64,000 bases of DNA from Halobacteriales archaeon YIM A00010 (GTDB taxonomy: Archaea > Halobacteriota > Halobacteria > Halobacteriales > Haloarculaceae): the NCBI GenBank assembly GCA_025041175.1, contig JAKCFJ010000001.1:2249526-2313525 (forward strand). The letters are read 5' to 3'. The notes beneath the pieces are model-generated. The model was not told the origin of the DNA, did no database searches, and was given only the letters and a program-made list of their open reading frames with translations. Position 1 is the stretch's first letter, and the number at the start of each line of letters is the position of its first letter. A program made the position numbers and the translations under genes. Positions 17,415 to 25,284 of this stretch are shown one piece after another.

Positions 17415-18782
17415 TCACGTCCCGTGCTGCCAGCTGCTCACGTACTCCTTCTGTTCCTCGGAGAGATCGTCGATAGCGATGTTTTCGGCGTCGAGTTTGA
17501 TGCTTGCGACCTCCCGGTCGAGCACGTCGGGCACGTCGTGGACGCCGGCCTCGTAGCTGTGGTTGGCGACGACCTGGGTGCCGTTGGCCCGTCCGAACCG
17601 GTCCCGAATCGCTGTCAGCAGCCGGTCGGGAAGCCCGGTTTCGTGTGCACCCACGAGTTCGCGGACACAGACGGCCTGGACGCCGAAGCTCTGGTCCATC
17701 ACTTCGGCGGGATGGCCGAGCGAGAGCGGGCCTGCGAGGTTGACGAGGCGACCCTCCGCGAGCACGTTCAGCCGGCGGCCGTCCGGCAGCTCGTACTCGC
17801 GGACGCCCTCCCGAACCTCGGTAACGTCGGTGGCCAGCTCCGAGAGATCCTCGAGGTTCACCTCCACGTCGAAGTGGCCCGCGTTGGCGAGCACGACGCC
17901 GTCGCTCATCCGTTCGAAATGCTCGTGTGTGATCACGTCCGTGTTGCCCGTCGCGGTGACGAACACGTCGCCCTTCGGAGCGGCCTCGCGCATCGACATG
18001 ACGTCGTACCCCTCCATGTGGGCTTCGAGCGCGCGCCGGGGATCGACCTCACAGACGACGACATGAGCGTTCTGGCCCGCGGCCTTTTTGGCAAGCCCCC
18101 GGCCACAGTCACCGTACCCCGCGATAACGACGGTTTTCCCGGCAAACGAGAGGTTGGTGGTCATGGCGATGTTCGCCAGCGAGGACTCGCCCGTGCCGTG
18201 GACGTTGTCGAACAGCCGTTTCATCGGGGTGTCGTTCACCGCGAACACCGGATAGTCGAGCGCGCCGTCCTCGTCCATCGCGCGCAGTCGGTTGACGCCG
18301 GTCGTCGTCTCCTCACAGCCGCCGATGATCCCATCGATCAGATCGGGATGTTCCTCGTGGATGCGGAACACCAGATCGCCGCCGTCGTCGACGGTAATCG
18401 TCGGCTCAATGTCGATGACGGATTCGATGGCCGCATAGTACTCCTCCTCGGGAAGATCGCGTTTCGCGTAGGAGGTGATGTTCTGTTGGGCGTCGAGCGC
18501 GGCGCTCACGTCGTCGTGGGTCGACAGTGGGTTACACCCCGTGATGGCGACCTCCGCACCGCCCGCGGCGAGCGTTTCCACGAGCGCGGCCGTTTTGGCC
18601 TCGACGTGCATCGCCATCCCGATGCGCTGGCCCTCGAAGGGCTGGGACGCTTCGAACTCCTCTCGAAGCGTCGAACAGATGGGCATGTGCTGGCTCGCCC
18701 AGTCGATCTTCTGGCGTCCGGACTTGACGGCCGTCTCGGGGTCGTCGAGCTGCTCCGTGATTCGGGAATACGTTGCGCTCAT
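17415..18782 (-). CDS. ahcY: S-adenosyl-L-homocysteine hydrolase
   Basis: The start at ATG 18782 (MSATYSRITEQLDDPETAVK) gives 455 residues; the frame is open 35 codons further but without homology. The enzyme splits S-adenosylhomocysteine to adenosine and homocysteine, removing the product inhibitor of methyltransferases. Family blocks include HVEAKTAALVETLAAGGAEV, GCNPLSTHDDVSAAL, GESSLANIAMTTN (substrate), the NAD site VIAGYGDCGRGLAKKAAG and NAGHFDVEVN. The usual archaeal length is about 425; the N-terminus here is slightly longer. It is a single gene. Confidence 0.96.
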   Translation of the reverse strand: MSATYSRITEQLDDPETAVKSGRQKIDWASQHMPICSTLREEFEASQPFEGQRIGMAMHVEAKTAALVETLAAGGAEVAITGCNPLSTHDDVSAALDAQQNITSYAKRDLPEEEYYAAIESVIDIEPTITVDDGGDLVFRIHEEHPDLIDGIIGGCEETTTGVNRLRAMDEDGALDYPVFAVNDTPMKRLFDNVHGTGESSLANIAMTTNLSFAGKTVVIAGYGDCGRGLAKKAAGQNAHVVVCEVDPRRALEAHMEGYDVMSMREAAPKGDVFVTATGNTDVITHEHFERMSDGVVLANAGHFDVEVNLEDLSELATDVTEVREGVREYELPDGRRLNVLAEGRLVNLAGPLSLGHPAEVMDQSFGVQAVCVRELVGAHETGLPDRLLTAIRDRFGRANGTQVVANHSYEAGVHDVPDVLDREVASIKLDAENIAIDDLSEEQKEYVSSWQHGT

Positions 18783-19242
18783 TGGTGGGCGTTGACTCAG
18801 CGGTGGGAAAACTGTATCGAAGCTCGAACAGTCAGGTCGCTTCGTGGGACCGGCGGAATCGAACGCACAGCCGCTCACGATCGTCACATAAATAACAATA
18901 GAGAAGATATACCTACGTTCAATAAGGTGTGGGCCTATCCCTTGCTCGTGAGTGCCTCGAGAAGACAGATGATCTCGCCTCTGAGTTCGACCAGCCGTTC
19001 ATGAAAAAGACCGAGATCGCTGTCGAAGGCGAACAAGGGGAGCAAACGCGCGATCTTTTGGCTGCTGTCTCCCAGCGACCTCCCGCTGCTGGCGAAGTTT
19101 GCCCGCCAGCGACTTGGCCGCTAGTCGCGAACGGAGACCGGTAGTCGATTTTGTGCTCGAGAACGACGGTGGAACCGATTCGAGGAACTGTTCGAACTTT
19201 CTCTGATGTGGCGAAACGCTGACTTATCGTTCGAACTGCCGA
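18783..19242. other. Intergenic stretch without a convincing gene
   Basis: This holds the ahcY upstream region and about 300 bases of unknown content. A 71-codon plus-strand frame at 18929-19144 has no family and no codon bias, so I leave it out. The stretch contains ATCCCTTGCTCGTGAGTGC at 18937-18955, repeated exactly at 22651-22669 with further looser similarity on the 5' side, which suggests a shared relic sequence. Confidence 0.5.
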
Positions 19243-20115
19243 CTACAGTGTCGATTCGGGCTCGCCCCAGTCCACGTCGTTCCGAACGAACACCTCAAGC
19301 ACCGCGATCGAGAGCGCGAGGGGAACGATTCCGAATGCGATCATCTCGAGCGTTCCGGGATTGGTAACGACGAACGCATAACCGGCCCACCCGCCGGCGA
19401 ACACCTGTTGGACGGTCTGGAAGGCGATATGAAAGCCGATACACGCCCAGACGTCGCCGGTGATGGCTCGGATCATCCCGATCACGGCGGCTAGAGCGAA
19501 GAAGATAACGACGCGTTCGACCGTGGGTGCGGCTCCGATGGCGACCGCCCAGAGGGTGAACAGGACCGCCTGACCGCCCACTGCCAATCGCTGTGAATAC
19601 GCGGTGGCGAGGTTGTGATAGAGATATCCGCGAAACACCAACTCCTCGGGAAACGCTTCGTAGAGGAACACGAGCGCCATCAGGCTGGCGACGAGGAGCA
19701 GTAGCTCGCTGAGAGACGTCTCGAGGGCTATCTCGACCCATCCGAGCGCAACGACCGCCGTCAACCCGACGGCGGCGGGGAGTAAGTAACACGCCGTTCC
19801 GATCAAGAACGACTGCCAAGCGGAACGAGGTGGGGCGAGCCCTAACCCGGCCCACGGGCGTCGATCGAGAACGCGGCGAGCCAGTACGACCACCGGAACA
19901 GTCAGCACGGTGGCGAGGACGGCCGAGACGACGTGTCCGGCGCGATCGTAGTCTGTCCCAAAAGCCGCTCGGCTCACGTACTGGATAACGAGCCAGATTA
20001 TTGTTACGGCGACGAACACGGCCGCAATTCGCCAGAACAGCGAGATGCGGTGATCCGCATCCTGCGGTCGATCTCCGCTGGACCCACCCGTTCGGACGTG
20101 ACGTGAATCAGTCAT
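19243..20115 (-). CDS. CPBP-family intramembrane metalloprotease
   Basis: The 290-residue protein has about eight hydrophobic segments. The CPBP (Abi/CAAX-protease-like) signature is clear: EAFPEELVFRGYLYHNLA with Glu157, Glu158 and Arg162, and a later His in WACIGFHIAFQTVQQ. These residues form the membrane-embedded active site in the family. It is adjacent to a deletion-fused ABC gene and near a TetR gene, an arrangement suggesting it once belonged to an ABC exporter cluster. It starts 9 bases downstream of that fused gene. Confidence 0.9.
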   Translation of the reverse strand: MTDSRHVRTGGSSGDRPQDADHRISLFWRIAAVFVAVTIIWLVIQYVSRAAFGTDYDRAGHVVSAVLATVLTVPVVVLARRVLDRRPWAGLGLAPPRSAWQSFLIGTACYLLPAAVGLTAVVALGWVEIALETSLSELLLLVASLMALVFLYEAFPEELVFRGYLYHNLATAYSQRLAVGGQAVLFTLWAVAIGAAPTVERVVIFFALAAVIGMIRAITGDVWACIGFHIAFQTVQQVFAGGWAGYAFVVTNPGTLEMIAFGIVPLALSIAVLEVFVRNDVDWGEPESTL

Positions 20116-20124
20116 CTTTGGGAT

Positions 20125-20508
20125 TTAGCTCAACACTGCTCGATTGAATCGGTAGTAGCCGATCCCGAGCGGGACGATGATCCACGCTGCGACGAACACC
20201 CAGGCGAACCAAGTCTCGAGGTAAAACGGAACGTCGCCATCGATTCGATCGGCCGTCGAAACGGTTTCGACGCCGGCGATGTCGACGAGCGATTCGTCCT
20301 CGATGTCGTGACCGAGTACTGTCCCGGATCCCGACGACGGCGGCGTGAACCCGAGGAGCATGTTAATAGTCGTCGACTTCCCAGCGCCGTTCGGCCCAAG
20401 GAAGACGTAAATTTCCCCTTCGTGGACCTCCAGATCCAGGGACTCGACCGCCGTTATGCTCCCGAACTCTCGAGCGAGTGCTTTTGTGTGGATTTCCCGC
20501 ATATTCAT
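20125..20508 (-). pseudogene. Deletion fusion: ABC ATPase N-terminus joined to permease C-terminus
   Basis: The 127-residue frame starts as an ABC ATPase (REIHTKALAREFGSITAV, Walker A FLGPNGAGKSTT, LLGFTPPSSGSGTVLGHDI) to about residue 75. It then switches without Q-loop, signature or Walker B to a membrane tail, FYLETWFAWVFVAAWIIVPL then GIGYYRFNRAVLS, which is the end of an ABC-2 permease. The simplest explanation is an in-frame internal deletion of about 1.5 kb removing the rest of both genes. It cannot hydrolyse ATP. Start ATG 20508 or 20502. Confidence 0.8.
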
Positions 20509-20537
20509 CGTTGGTTTTCCGATCGGTAAATAGATTC

Positions 20538-20989
20538 CGCTCTTGCCGAGTCTGGTGTCGCAACTGCCGCTACGGCTTCACATACACCCGCAACACGCCG
20601 TTCGCAAACAGCCGTCTCTCCTCCGGTGAACTCCTGCTCATCTTCATCCTCTACGCCGATACCTTGCTCAGCATCAACCAGATCGTTCAACTGTTCGAGA
20701 CCTGCTACGACACGGTTCACACGCAACTCCGCGAGGGGGAAGCCGCGTTCGAATGCGGCTCCCCCTCGTCTGGGAACGTATCCAACACACCGTTGAGGGA
20801 CCAACCCAACACACCGTCGAGAGACCAACTCAGATCGATGAAACCGGCTCGAAGTGCTCGGGCTACAAGGGACAATCGCCGCCGCGAGACGGCCTCTCCC
20901 GCGGCGGCTCTGGGAATCCTGGCCGGTCACGGTGGGAGGGCGCTTCCAGCGACAAACTCACCGAGTCCTCCGTTTACGGCTCGAGGTAG
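20538..20989 (+). pseudogene. Frameshifted remnant of an IS1595-like transposase
   Basis: Transposase-like sequence spreads over two frames. The first gives VWCRNCRYGFTYTRNTPFAN (zinc-ribbon end) and ILYADTLLSINQIVQLFETC. After about 20755 another frame gives LVWERIQHTVEGPTQ, QIDETGSKCSGYKGQSPPRD and GLSRGGSGNPGRSRWEGASS. The pattern, a Cys pair followed by DET..(C)SGYKGQ..PRDGLSRGGS, is that of ISXO2/IS1595-type transposases. A 24-base stretch near 20780-20830 is imperfectly duplicated inside it. Both ends are missing. The family name is from memory. Confidence 0.6.
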
Positions 20990-21104
20990 ATCTCCGTTGT
21001 TCGAGATGTATCTACCTCGTTCCACGGAGCGGGCACCGACTGCTCTGGTTGAATCCGCCACTCATATTTCGAAACGTGATCGGCAGAACTGACGGGCGTT
21101 TTGG

Positions 21105-21725
21105 TCACTCTGTTGAGGAATTCAGCAACACTCGAGAAACCACGATTTCGTCGATCGTCTCTCGCATTTCCGCGGGGGCCTCGTCCTGGCCCAGGTTGAT
21201 CTTTCTGATGTGTGCGCCGGTGATCAGGTCGTCGATAATTCTCGCCATCCGTACGGGATTGATCTCGGTGAAGATGCCTCGATCGATTCCGTCCTGTATG
21301 ATGTCGCTCAGGTGATCGATGTATTCGTCGGATATCTGGTTGATGAGTTCCTGGTGGTCCGAATTGTGGTGGGCCTGAGACTGGATATCGTAGACCACGG
21401 TCATAAACGTCCAAAATTTGTCGTCGTCCATGCCCGATCCGAGCAGTACGTTATCGATATCCTCGTTCAATTTCGCCACCGGATCGCTGTCCGACGATTC
21501 GAGCGGCTGTTCGTCGAACTCGTGGATGTACACCAGAAGCTCCGTTATCAGTTCGTCTTTTCCGTCGAAGTAGTGGTTGATGAGCTGCCGACTTTTACTG
21601 AACTCCGCGTCGATATCTCGAACCCCTAGATTAGCGTACCCCTTTTTGTACAGCGCAGCGACCGTCGCTTCGATCAGTTCTTCGTACGTGTCGTCCGGAA
21701 TCGATGGAGCGTGTGAGGACGTCAT
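21105..21725 (-). CDS. TetR/AcrR-type transcriptional regulator
   Basis: The start at ATG 21725 (MTSSHAPSIPDDTYEELIEA) gives 206 residues. The N-terminal helix-turn-helix is TVAALYKKGYANLGVRDIDA followed by FSKSRQLINHYFDGKDELIT, the canonical TetR pattern, and the C-terminal half is an all-helical ligand domain. Haloarchaeal TetR genes of this type often sit beside ABC exporters; here the candidate target is the broken ABC gene and CPBP protease at 19.2-20.5 kb, separated from it by transposase debris. The effector is unknown. Confidence 0.88.
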   Translation of the reverse strand: MTSSHAPSIPDDTYEELIEATVAALYKKGYANLGVRDIDAEFSKSRQLINHYFDGKDELITELLVYIHEFDEQPLESSDSDPVAKLNEDIDNVLLGSGMDDDKFWTFMTVVYDIQSQAHHNSDHQELINQISDEYIDHLSDIIQDGIDRGIFTEINPVRMARIIDDLITGAHIRKINLGQDEAPAEMRETIDEIVVSRVLLNSSTE

Positions 21726-22029
21726 TTCTTGGTCGGTACTACTGGAGAGTAAACGCTGAACCGACTTGAACGATTCACATGACAGTTCACCTCCCGAAAC
21801 TGGTGGAGTCGACAGACGAGCCCGCCGAGCGAAACATTGTACTCCGTCGACCCTGTCAGGGACGATCCGTAACCCTCGTGGCCGACTACACCCACTCGGG
21901 TAGTCACTCGCCGTCGACTTCGATATTTTCGCCGTTCGCGCACTCGTTTTCGGGATCAAAGAAGAAGTACAGCGGGCGGATCAGATCCTCCAAGCTCGCC
22001 GGCCGCCCTCAAGGTAACTGGGGGATTCC
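21726..22029. other. Intergenic stretch with a short protein-coding relic
   Basis: No complete gene is visible. On the minus strand at 21904-22005 a 33-codon frame ending in TGA reads SLEDLIRPLYFFFDPENECA and ENIEVDGE, which looks like the C-terminus of a soluble protein, but a stop precedes it and no start is present. I interpret it as a gene fragment left by rearrangement. The remainder shows nothing. Confidence 0.35.
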
Positions 22030-22503
22030 TCAGAGTTTTCGACGGCAAGCCTTCTGGTGAATCCGGCGTCCTTCCTCGTTCAAAACGGGTCCGACGACAT
22101 CGCTGATCCCATCGAGGATCTTCGCGGAACGGACTGCTGGCTCGTTCCCGGTGAATTCTGCGATTTCATCGCTTCCGACGCTGTAGACGACGCGACCGAA
22201 GCCAGCTGTCGCCATCCCGCCAGCGCACATCGGACAGGGTTCGGTGCTCGTGTACATCACCATCGCAGCGCGTTCGTCGGGATCGTACTCCCGGCACGCG
22301 CGGTACGCGAGGTGAAGCTCGGGGTGGCGTCGAATGTCCGCTTCCGTGTTCTCGCGGTTCGAGTCGGTCATGATGACTGTGTCGTCGCGGACGAGAACCG
22401 AGCCGAACGGTTCGTCGCCACGGGCAACAGCCTCCCGGGCGAGCTCGAAGGTCTCGCGCATGTGGGCGTCGTGATCAAACTCGTCGAACTGGGAAGGAGT
22501 CAC
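22030..22503 (-). CDS. Zinc-dependent nucleoside deaminase family protein
   Basis: The 157-residue protein has the cytidine/guanine deaminase zinc-binding set: RRHPELHLAYRAC, with His and the catalytic Glu in an H-P-E rather than H-A-E form, and TSTEPCPMCAGGMA, the P-C-x2-C motif. GRVVYSVGSDEIAEF and a C-terminal VGPVLNEEGRRIHQK complete the fold. The H-P-E version is common among bacterial and archaeal nucleoside deaminases related to guanine deaminase. The substrate is not determinable. It is transcribed alone. Confidence 0.88.
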   Translation of the reverse strand: MTPSQFDEFDHDAHMRETFELAREAVARGDEPFGSVLVRDDTVIMTDSNRENTEADIRRHPELHLAYRACREYDPDERAAMVMYTSTEPCPMCAGGMATAGFGRVVYSVGSDEIAEFTGNEPAVRSAKILDGISDVVGPVLNEEGRRIHQKACRRKL

Positions 22504-22688
22504 GGTTGTATCGTAGTGGCCGACGTACTTGGTTCGAACGACGATGCTGTACAGTACGACTCCGCTATTCCACCCTCAAATGACAGTACAACCGCTCACG
22601 GGCGATGTGAGAGGAACGTTGGGGAAGATGTATCCAGTTTCAATGAATCCATCCCTTGCTCGTGAGTGCTACGCCGAGAAGATCTCTG
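22504..22688. other. Short intergenic stretch with repeated motif
   Basis: No gene is seen. It holds the second copy of ATCCCTTGCTCGTGAGTGC (22651-22669). The preceding bases also resemble those before the first copy (GAAGAT.TA.CC, then TTCAAT), so the similarity spans about 50-60 bases with gaps. Confidence 0.4.
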
Positions 22689-23384
22689 CTATCTCAGTTC
22701 CTCAATCTGCTCAGTTAGATAATTTCGAAGGTCGGTGATTGTCTCCATAGAGACCGCTGACGCGCCGAAATCACTTCGATAACCGTGTTTGAGTTCCTCG
22801 CTATCGAGAATCTCGAGTCCCCGCTCAAGTTGCATCCGAAGAGAATCCTCCTCTCCCCGGTGTAGATGCGACGTTACAGCGTTGAGATCAATCTCCTCGG
22901 CGACCGCAAGGACGTCTCTAAGGTCAGCTTCACGCCCGCTGTGGAGTTTCGCAGCTACAAGCACTTCTCCATCAATGGCTCGGGCGGCTGTCGTCTCCGT
23001 CCCGCCAGCTACTTCCCGTTTGCTACTGTGGTCGTGCAGATAGGCGAACGACCACTGAGCCTCAGTCTGGCGACAGCCGAGGCCATTCACCAGCAGATCG
23101 AACCCAATCGGTTGCTGTGGAGCAAGGCGTTTTTCGTACTCGATGACCTCGGTGTCGTAGAACCACTGCTTCGCGTGGCTGTCGGTTTCCTCGAATCCAC
23201 GATCTTCGAGAAATCCTACGAACGTCTCCTTATTGTCGGGTGCAACGACGATATCGAGATCCGTCGAGAAGCGAGTGTTGAACGCTGAGACGGCATACCC
23301 ACCGACAAGGACATACTGGTGGTCACGCTCGGTGAGTGCCTCAAGAAGATCGATGAGCGCGTTGCTCCGATCGTTGAAGCTCAT
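22689..23384 (-). CDS. Nucleotidyltransferase (AbiEii/MNT-like), probable toxin of a TA pair
   Basis: The 231-residue protein carries the minimal nucleotidyltransferase signature: YVLVGGYAVSAFNTRFSTDL followed by DIVV, that is GG-x-A-V...D-x-D, with a third acidic residue in PIGFDLLVNG. AAKLHSGREADLRDV is a further conserved block of the AbiEii/DUF1814-type group. It overlaps the preceding HTH gene by ATGA, the arrangement of AbiEi/AbiEii-like systems in which the transferase modifies tRNA or protein and is neutralised by the HTH partner. Toxicity is inferred, not shown. Confidence 0.78.
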   Translation of the reverse strand: MSFNDRSNALIDLLEALTERDHQYVLVGGYAVSAFNTRFSTDLDIVVAPDNKETFVGFLEDRGFEETDSHAKQWFYDTEVIEYEKRLAPQQPIGFDLLVNGLGCRQTEAQWSFAYLHDHSSKREVAGGTETTAARAIDGEVLVAAKLHSGREADLRDVLAVAEEIDLNAVTSHLHRGEEDSLRMQLERGLEILDSEELKHGYRSDFGASAVSMETITDLRNYLTEQIEELR

Positions 23385-24055
23385 GAGTAAACGCGCTCTG
23401 CCTCCTTGTAGGCTACACCGAGATCAAGCTCCTCGTACATCCGGTCGAGCATCGAGAGCGCCGACTGGAACTGCGCGTAGTGCTCGCGCATGTAGGCGAT
23501 CGTCTTCTCTCGCGGGATTACCGGGTATCCTTCGACGTGCTCGATATCGAGTGACGGTTGTGGATCCAGGACGATCTGCAACGGGCCGACAAGCGCGTCT
23601 CCGGGCTGGCGCTCGAACGACACTGGAACGCCGAACGACTCGAAGAACGTCCCCCAAGCGTCGACATCCTGTTCGTGAACGGCGAGGAACAACGGATAGT
23701 CATCGGGGTTGCGACCGACCTGGTAGCCACCCTTTGTCCACACGTACACAGCATCGATACGGCTAAACGCAAACGGCCAATCACCGAAGTGCGGGATGAC
23801 GTACGCTTCGTCGATCGATGGAGGACTGACACGGGCGCTCGCGGCCACCAACTCACGTGCTGCATCCCTTACGTGGTCCTCGACGACGGAGAGACCGCCA
23901 TCATAGCGGACGTAACCCGCCTCCTCGAGTCGGTTGACAGCCTGTCTGACCGTCTCGTAGGGTGTATGGAGGTGCTGGGCGACGCGGCGGATCGAGTCGC
24001 CTGTCTCGAGGGTAAGGATAACTCGTGCCGCCGTATCGTCGAGTACCTCGTACAT
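23381..24055 (-). CDS. Winged-helix protein, probable antitoxin/repressor partner
   Basis: The 224-residue protein begins MYEVLDDTAARVILTLETGD then SIRRVAQHLHTPYETVRQAV and NRLEEAGYVRYDGG, a clear MarR/ArsR-like winged helix. The remainder (residues 80-224) is a second mixed domain seen with such HTH proteins in haloarchaea. It overlaps the nucleotidyltransferase start by four bases. An HTH protein immediately upstream of a nucleotidyltransferase is the AbiEi/AbiEii (MenA/MenT-like) organisation. A TATA-like stretch lies just upstream at about 24075-24095 (GTTATAAATCTT on the plus strand). Confidence 0.75.
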   Translation of the reverse strand: MYEVLDDTAARVILTLETGDSIRRVAQHLHTPYETVRQAVNRLEEAGYVRYDGGLSVVEDHVRDAARELVAASARVSPPSIDEAYVIPHFGDWPFAFSRIDAVYVWTKGGYQVGRNPDDYPLFLAVHEQDVDAWGTFFESFGVPVSFERQPGDALVGPLQIVLDPQPSLDIEHVEGYPVIPREKTIAYMREHYAQFQSALSMLDRMYEELDLGVAYKEAERVYS

Positions 24056-24609
24056 CTGGTAATTACTACTAATCCAGTAACAGTTATAAATCTTACTGGG
24101 ATCTTCCTGATGAGTTCTCCCGGCGCTGTATCCCGCAGATAGTGATGCTGGTCAGAAGATCGGGGAGTCAGTTCGGTCGCAACTGGAGAGTGGAAGCTCC
24201 GTTATAGATCTGATCCTCGGTCAATCGATCGCTCGCACTGCCTCTCTGTCACTGGACTATACCCGGTTTCTGAGGCGCTATGCGTCTCGTTGTTGTCCGA
24301 TCAACGGTCATCTCCGGTTCGCGTTCGTGTGCGAGATGAGCGGTGTATCGGTCCGTCGAGAAAAACGACGACGCAGCAGAGGCGTTCGGAGGCGTCACCG
24401 GTCGAATTCCCGGTGAATCCGACGTATCTCACGGTGATTGTGGTTTTATACACTTGAATCCGAAAACTCGTCGCCATCTGTGAAATACAAACCGTTCGAA
24501 GAACGGATGGGGACAGAGATTTGAACCACGGTCGTTCCGCAGGCTCCACTCCCTGCTTCAAATCCCTCAGATCCCAGTACTGCCGCTCACATTCGATTAC
24601 GCCAGAAAG
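24056..24609. other. Non-coding stretch downstream of tRNA-Trp with tRNA-3'-like fragment
   Basis: No protein gene is supported. At 24509-24533 the plus strand reads GGGGACAGAGATTTGAACCA, resembling the minus-strand tRNA-Trp 3' end at 24611-24638 (GGGGACGGAGGGATTTGAAC). The stretch 24518-24565 also forms an inverted repeat with GATTTGAA/TTCAAATC arms. A small hairpin CCGTTC-GAA-GAACGG lies at 24492-24506. This may be an integration scar at the tRNA 3' end or a haloarchaeal repeat. Confidence 0.4.
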
Positions 24610-24645
24610 TGGGGACGGAGGGATTTGAACCCCCGATCGACTGAT

Positions 24646-24791
24646 ATCTCCGATCTCGCCTCGGTACTCCAGAGGGTCGTCATCGCGGGCGGTGATCAGC
24701 CGCCCGCTCGGTATATCAGTTCTGGAGTTTCGTCACCGGCCTTCGGCCGGTTGCTAACTGAGCAAAGCTCAGTTCACCGGGCGTGTGACCT
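24646..24791 (-). ncRNA. tRNA-Trp intron with box C/D guide RNA
   Basis: Haloarchaeal tRNA-Trp introns are known to act as box C/D guides that 2'-O-methylate their own pre-tRNA. Here box C is GATGACGA (24684-24677), followed by CTCTGGAGT (24674-24666), which pairs with the anticodon loop ACTCCAGAG, then a D-like CCGA (24664-24661). A C'-like GGTGACGA (24737-24730) and CTGA D' boxes are also present. The intron is 146 nt, about 40 longer than the roughly 105 nt known for Haloferax; the excess equals the hairpin pair at 24735-24774. Confidence 0.8.
24735..24774. repeat. Two-hairpin module inside the tRNA-Trp intron
   Basis: Two perfect hairpins with three-base loops are joined by TGCT: ACCGGCC-TTC-GGCCGGT (24735-24751) and AACTGAGC-AAA-GCTCAGTT (24756-24774). 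Stem lengths (7 and 8), loop length and linker match the hairpin arrays found inside cbiZ, cca and the alcohol dehydrogenase gene in this window. The 40-base length accounts for the unusual intron size. Confidence 0.75.
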
Positions 24792-24909
24792 CTGGAGTCA
24801 GTCGCCATGCCTGGCTTGGCCACGTCCCCGTACTCCTGAAAAGGGTCATCCTCCCTAAAGCGGTTTCGGTTCAGCAGGGTGATTACTCCTGTCTCGACCC
24901 GTCATCCAC

Positions 24910-25143
24910 CTACTCCCGATCGGTCGCTTTCCAATCGCAGTCCTGGCACTTGTAACCGGTGACGAACTCCATCACCGACGGCATATACCCCACTGATACG
25001 ACGGGGCCGCCACACTCCGGGCACTCCCGGTCGGCGTCCGAGATGGGCTCTGCGTCCATCACTGAGTCGTCCTCGATGCGTTCGGCGAGCGCTTCCGGCG
25101 TCACCATCCGTCCCTGGACGACGCGATTTTCATTGTCGGTCAT
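24910..25143 (-). CDS. Small zinc-ribbon protein (DUF5795-like), 77 aa
   Basis: The start at ATG 25143 (MTDNENRVVQGRMVTPEALA) gives 77 residues ending in a zinc ribbon: RECPECGGPVVSV, then YKCQDCDWKATDRE. The N-terminal RVVQGRMVTPEALAERIE block is strongly conserved among haloarchaeal proteins I recall as DUF5795; the function is unknown. It is transcribed alone, divergent from the sterol-carrier-like gene. Confidence 0.82.
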   Translation of the reverse strand: MTDNENRVVQGRMVTPEALAERIEDDSVMDAEPISDADRECPECGGPVVSVGYMPSVMEFVTGYKCQDCDWKATDRE

Positions 25144-25284
25144 ACTGACAGCGTTCGAACCGCCGAAACTAAACCGTGTCTGTCGCGTCACGACGGGCGA
25201 ACGTGCTCAAAGAGCGAGACACGGATAAACCACCAGCCATCCAAGCCCGTATTCTCATGCGAGTCGGTCACAGAGAGCACGCAC

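Larger units (their letters stand above)
24610..24829 (-). tRNA. tRNA-Trp (CCA) with a 146-nt intron
   Basis: Exon 1 is 24829-24792 and begins GGGGACGTGGCCAAGCCAGG; it carries the anticodon loop C-U-CCA-G. Exon 2 is 24645-24610 and closes the anticodon stem (ACTGA/TCAGT), the T arm with GGTTCAAATCC, and the acceptor strand CGTCCCC plus discriminator A. The intron lies after position 37, the place usual in haloarchaeal tRNA-Trp, and is removed by the splicing endonuclease at a bulge-helix-bulge. The spliced tRNA is 74 nt. CCA is not encoded. Confidence 0.95.

Noticed and set aside
18929-19144. 71-codon plus-strand frame
   Set aside because: It contains the repeated 19-mer, lacks a recognisable domain and its codon use does not fit the genome.
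24301-24561. Possible 86-residue protein on the minus strand beside tRNA-Trp
   Set aside because: It overlaps the tRNA-3'-like block and inverted repeat, has no family and no consistent codon bias.
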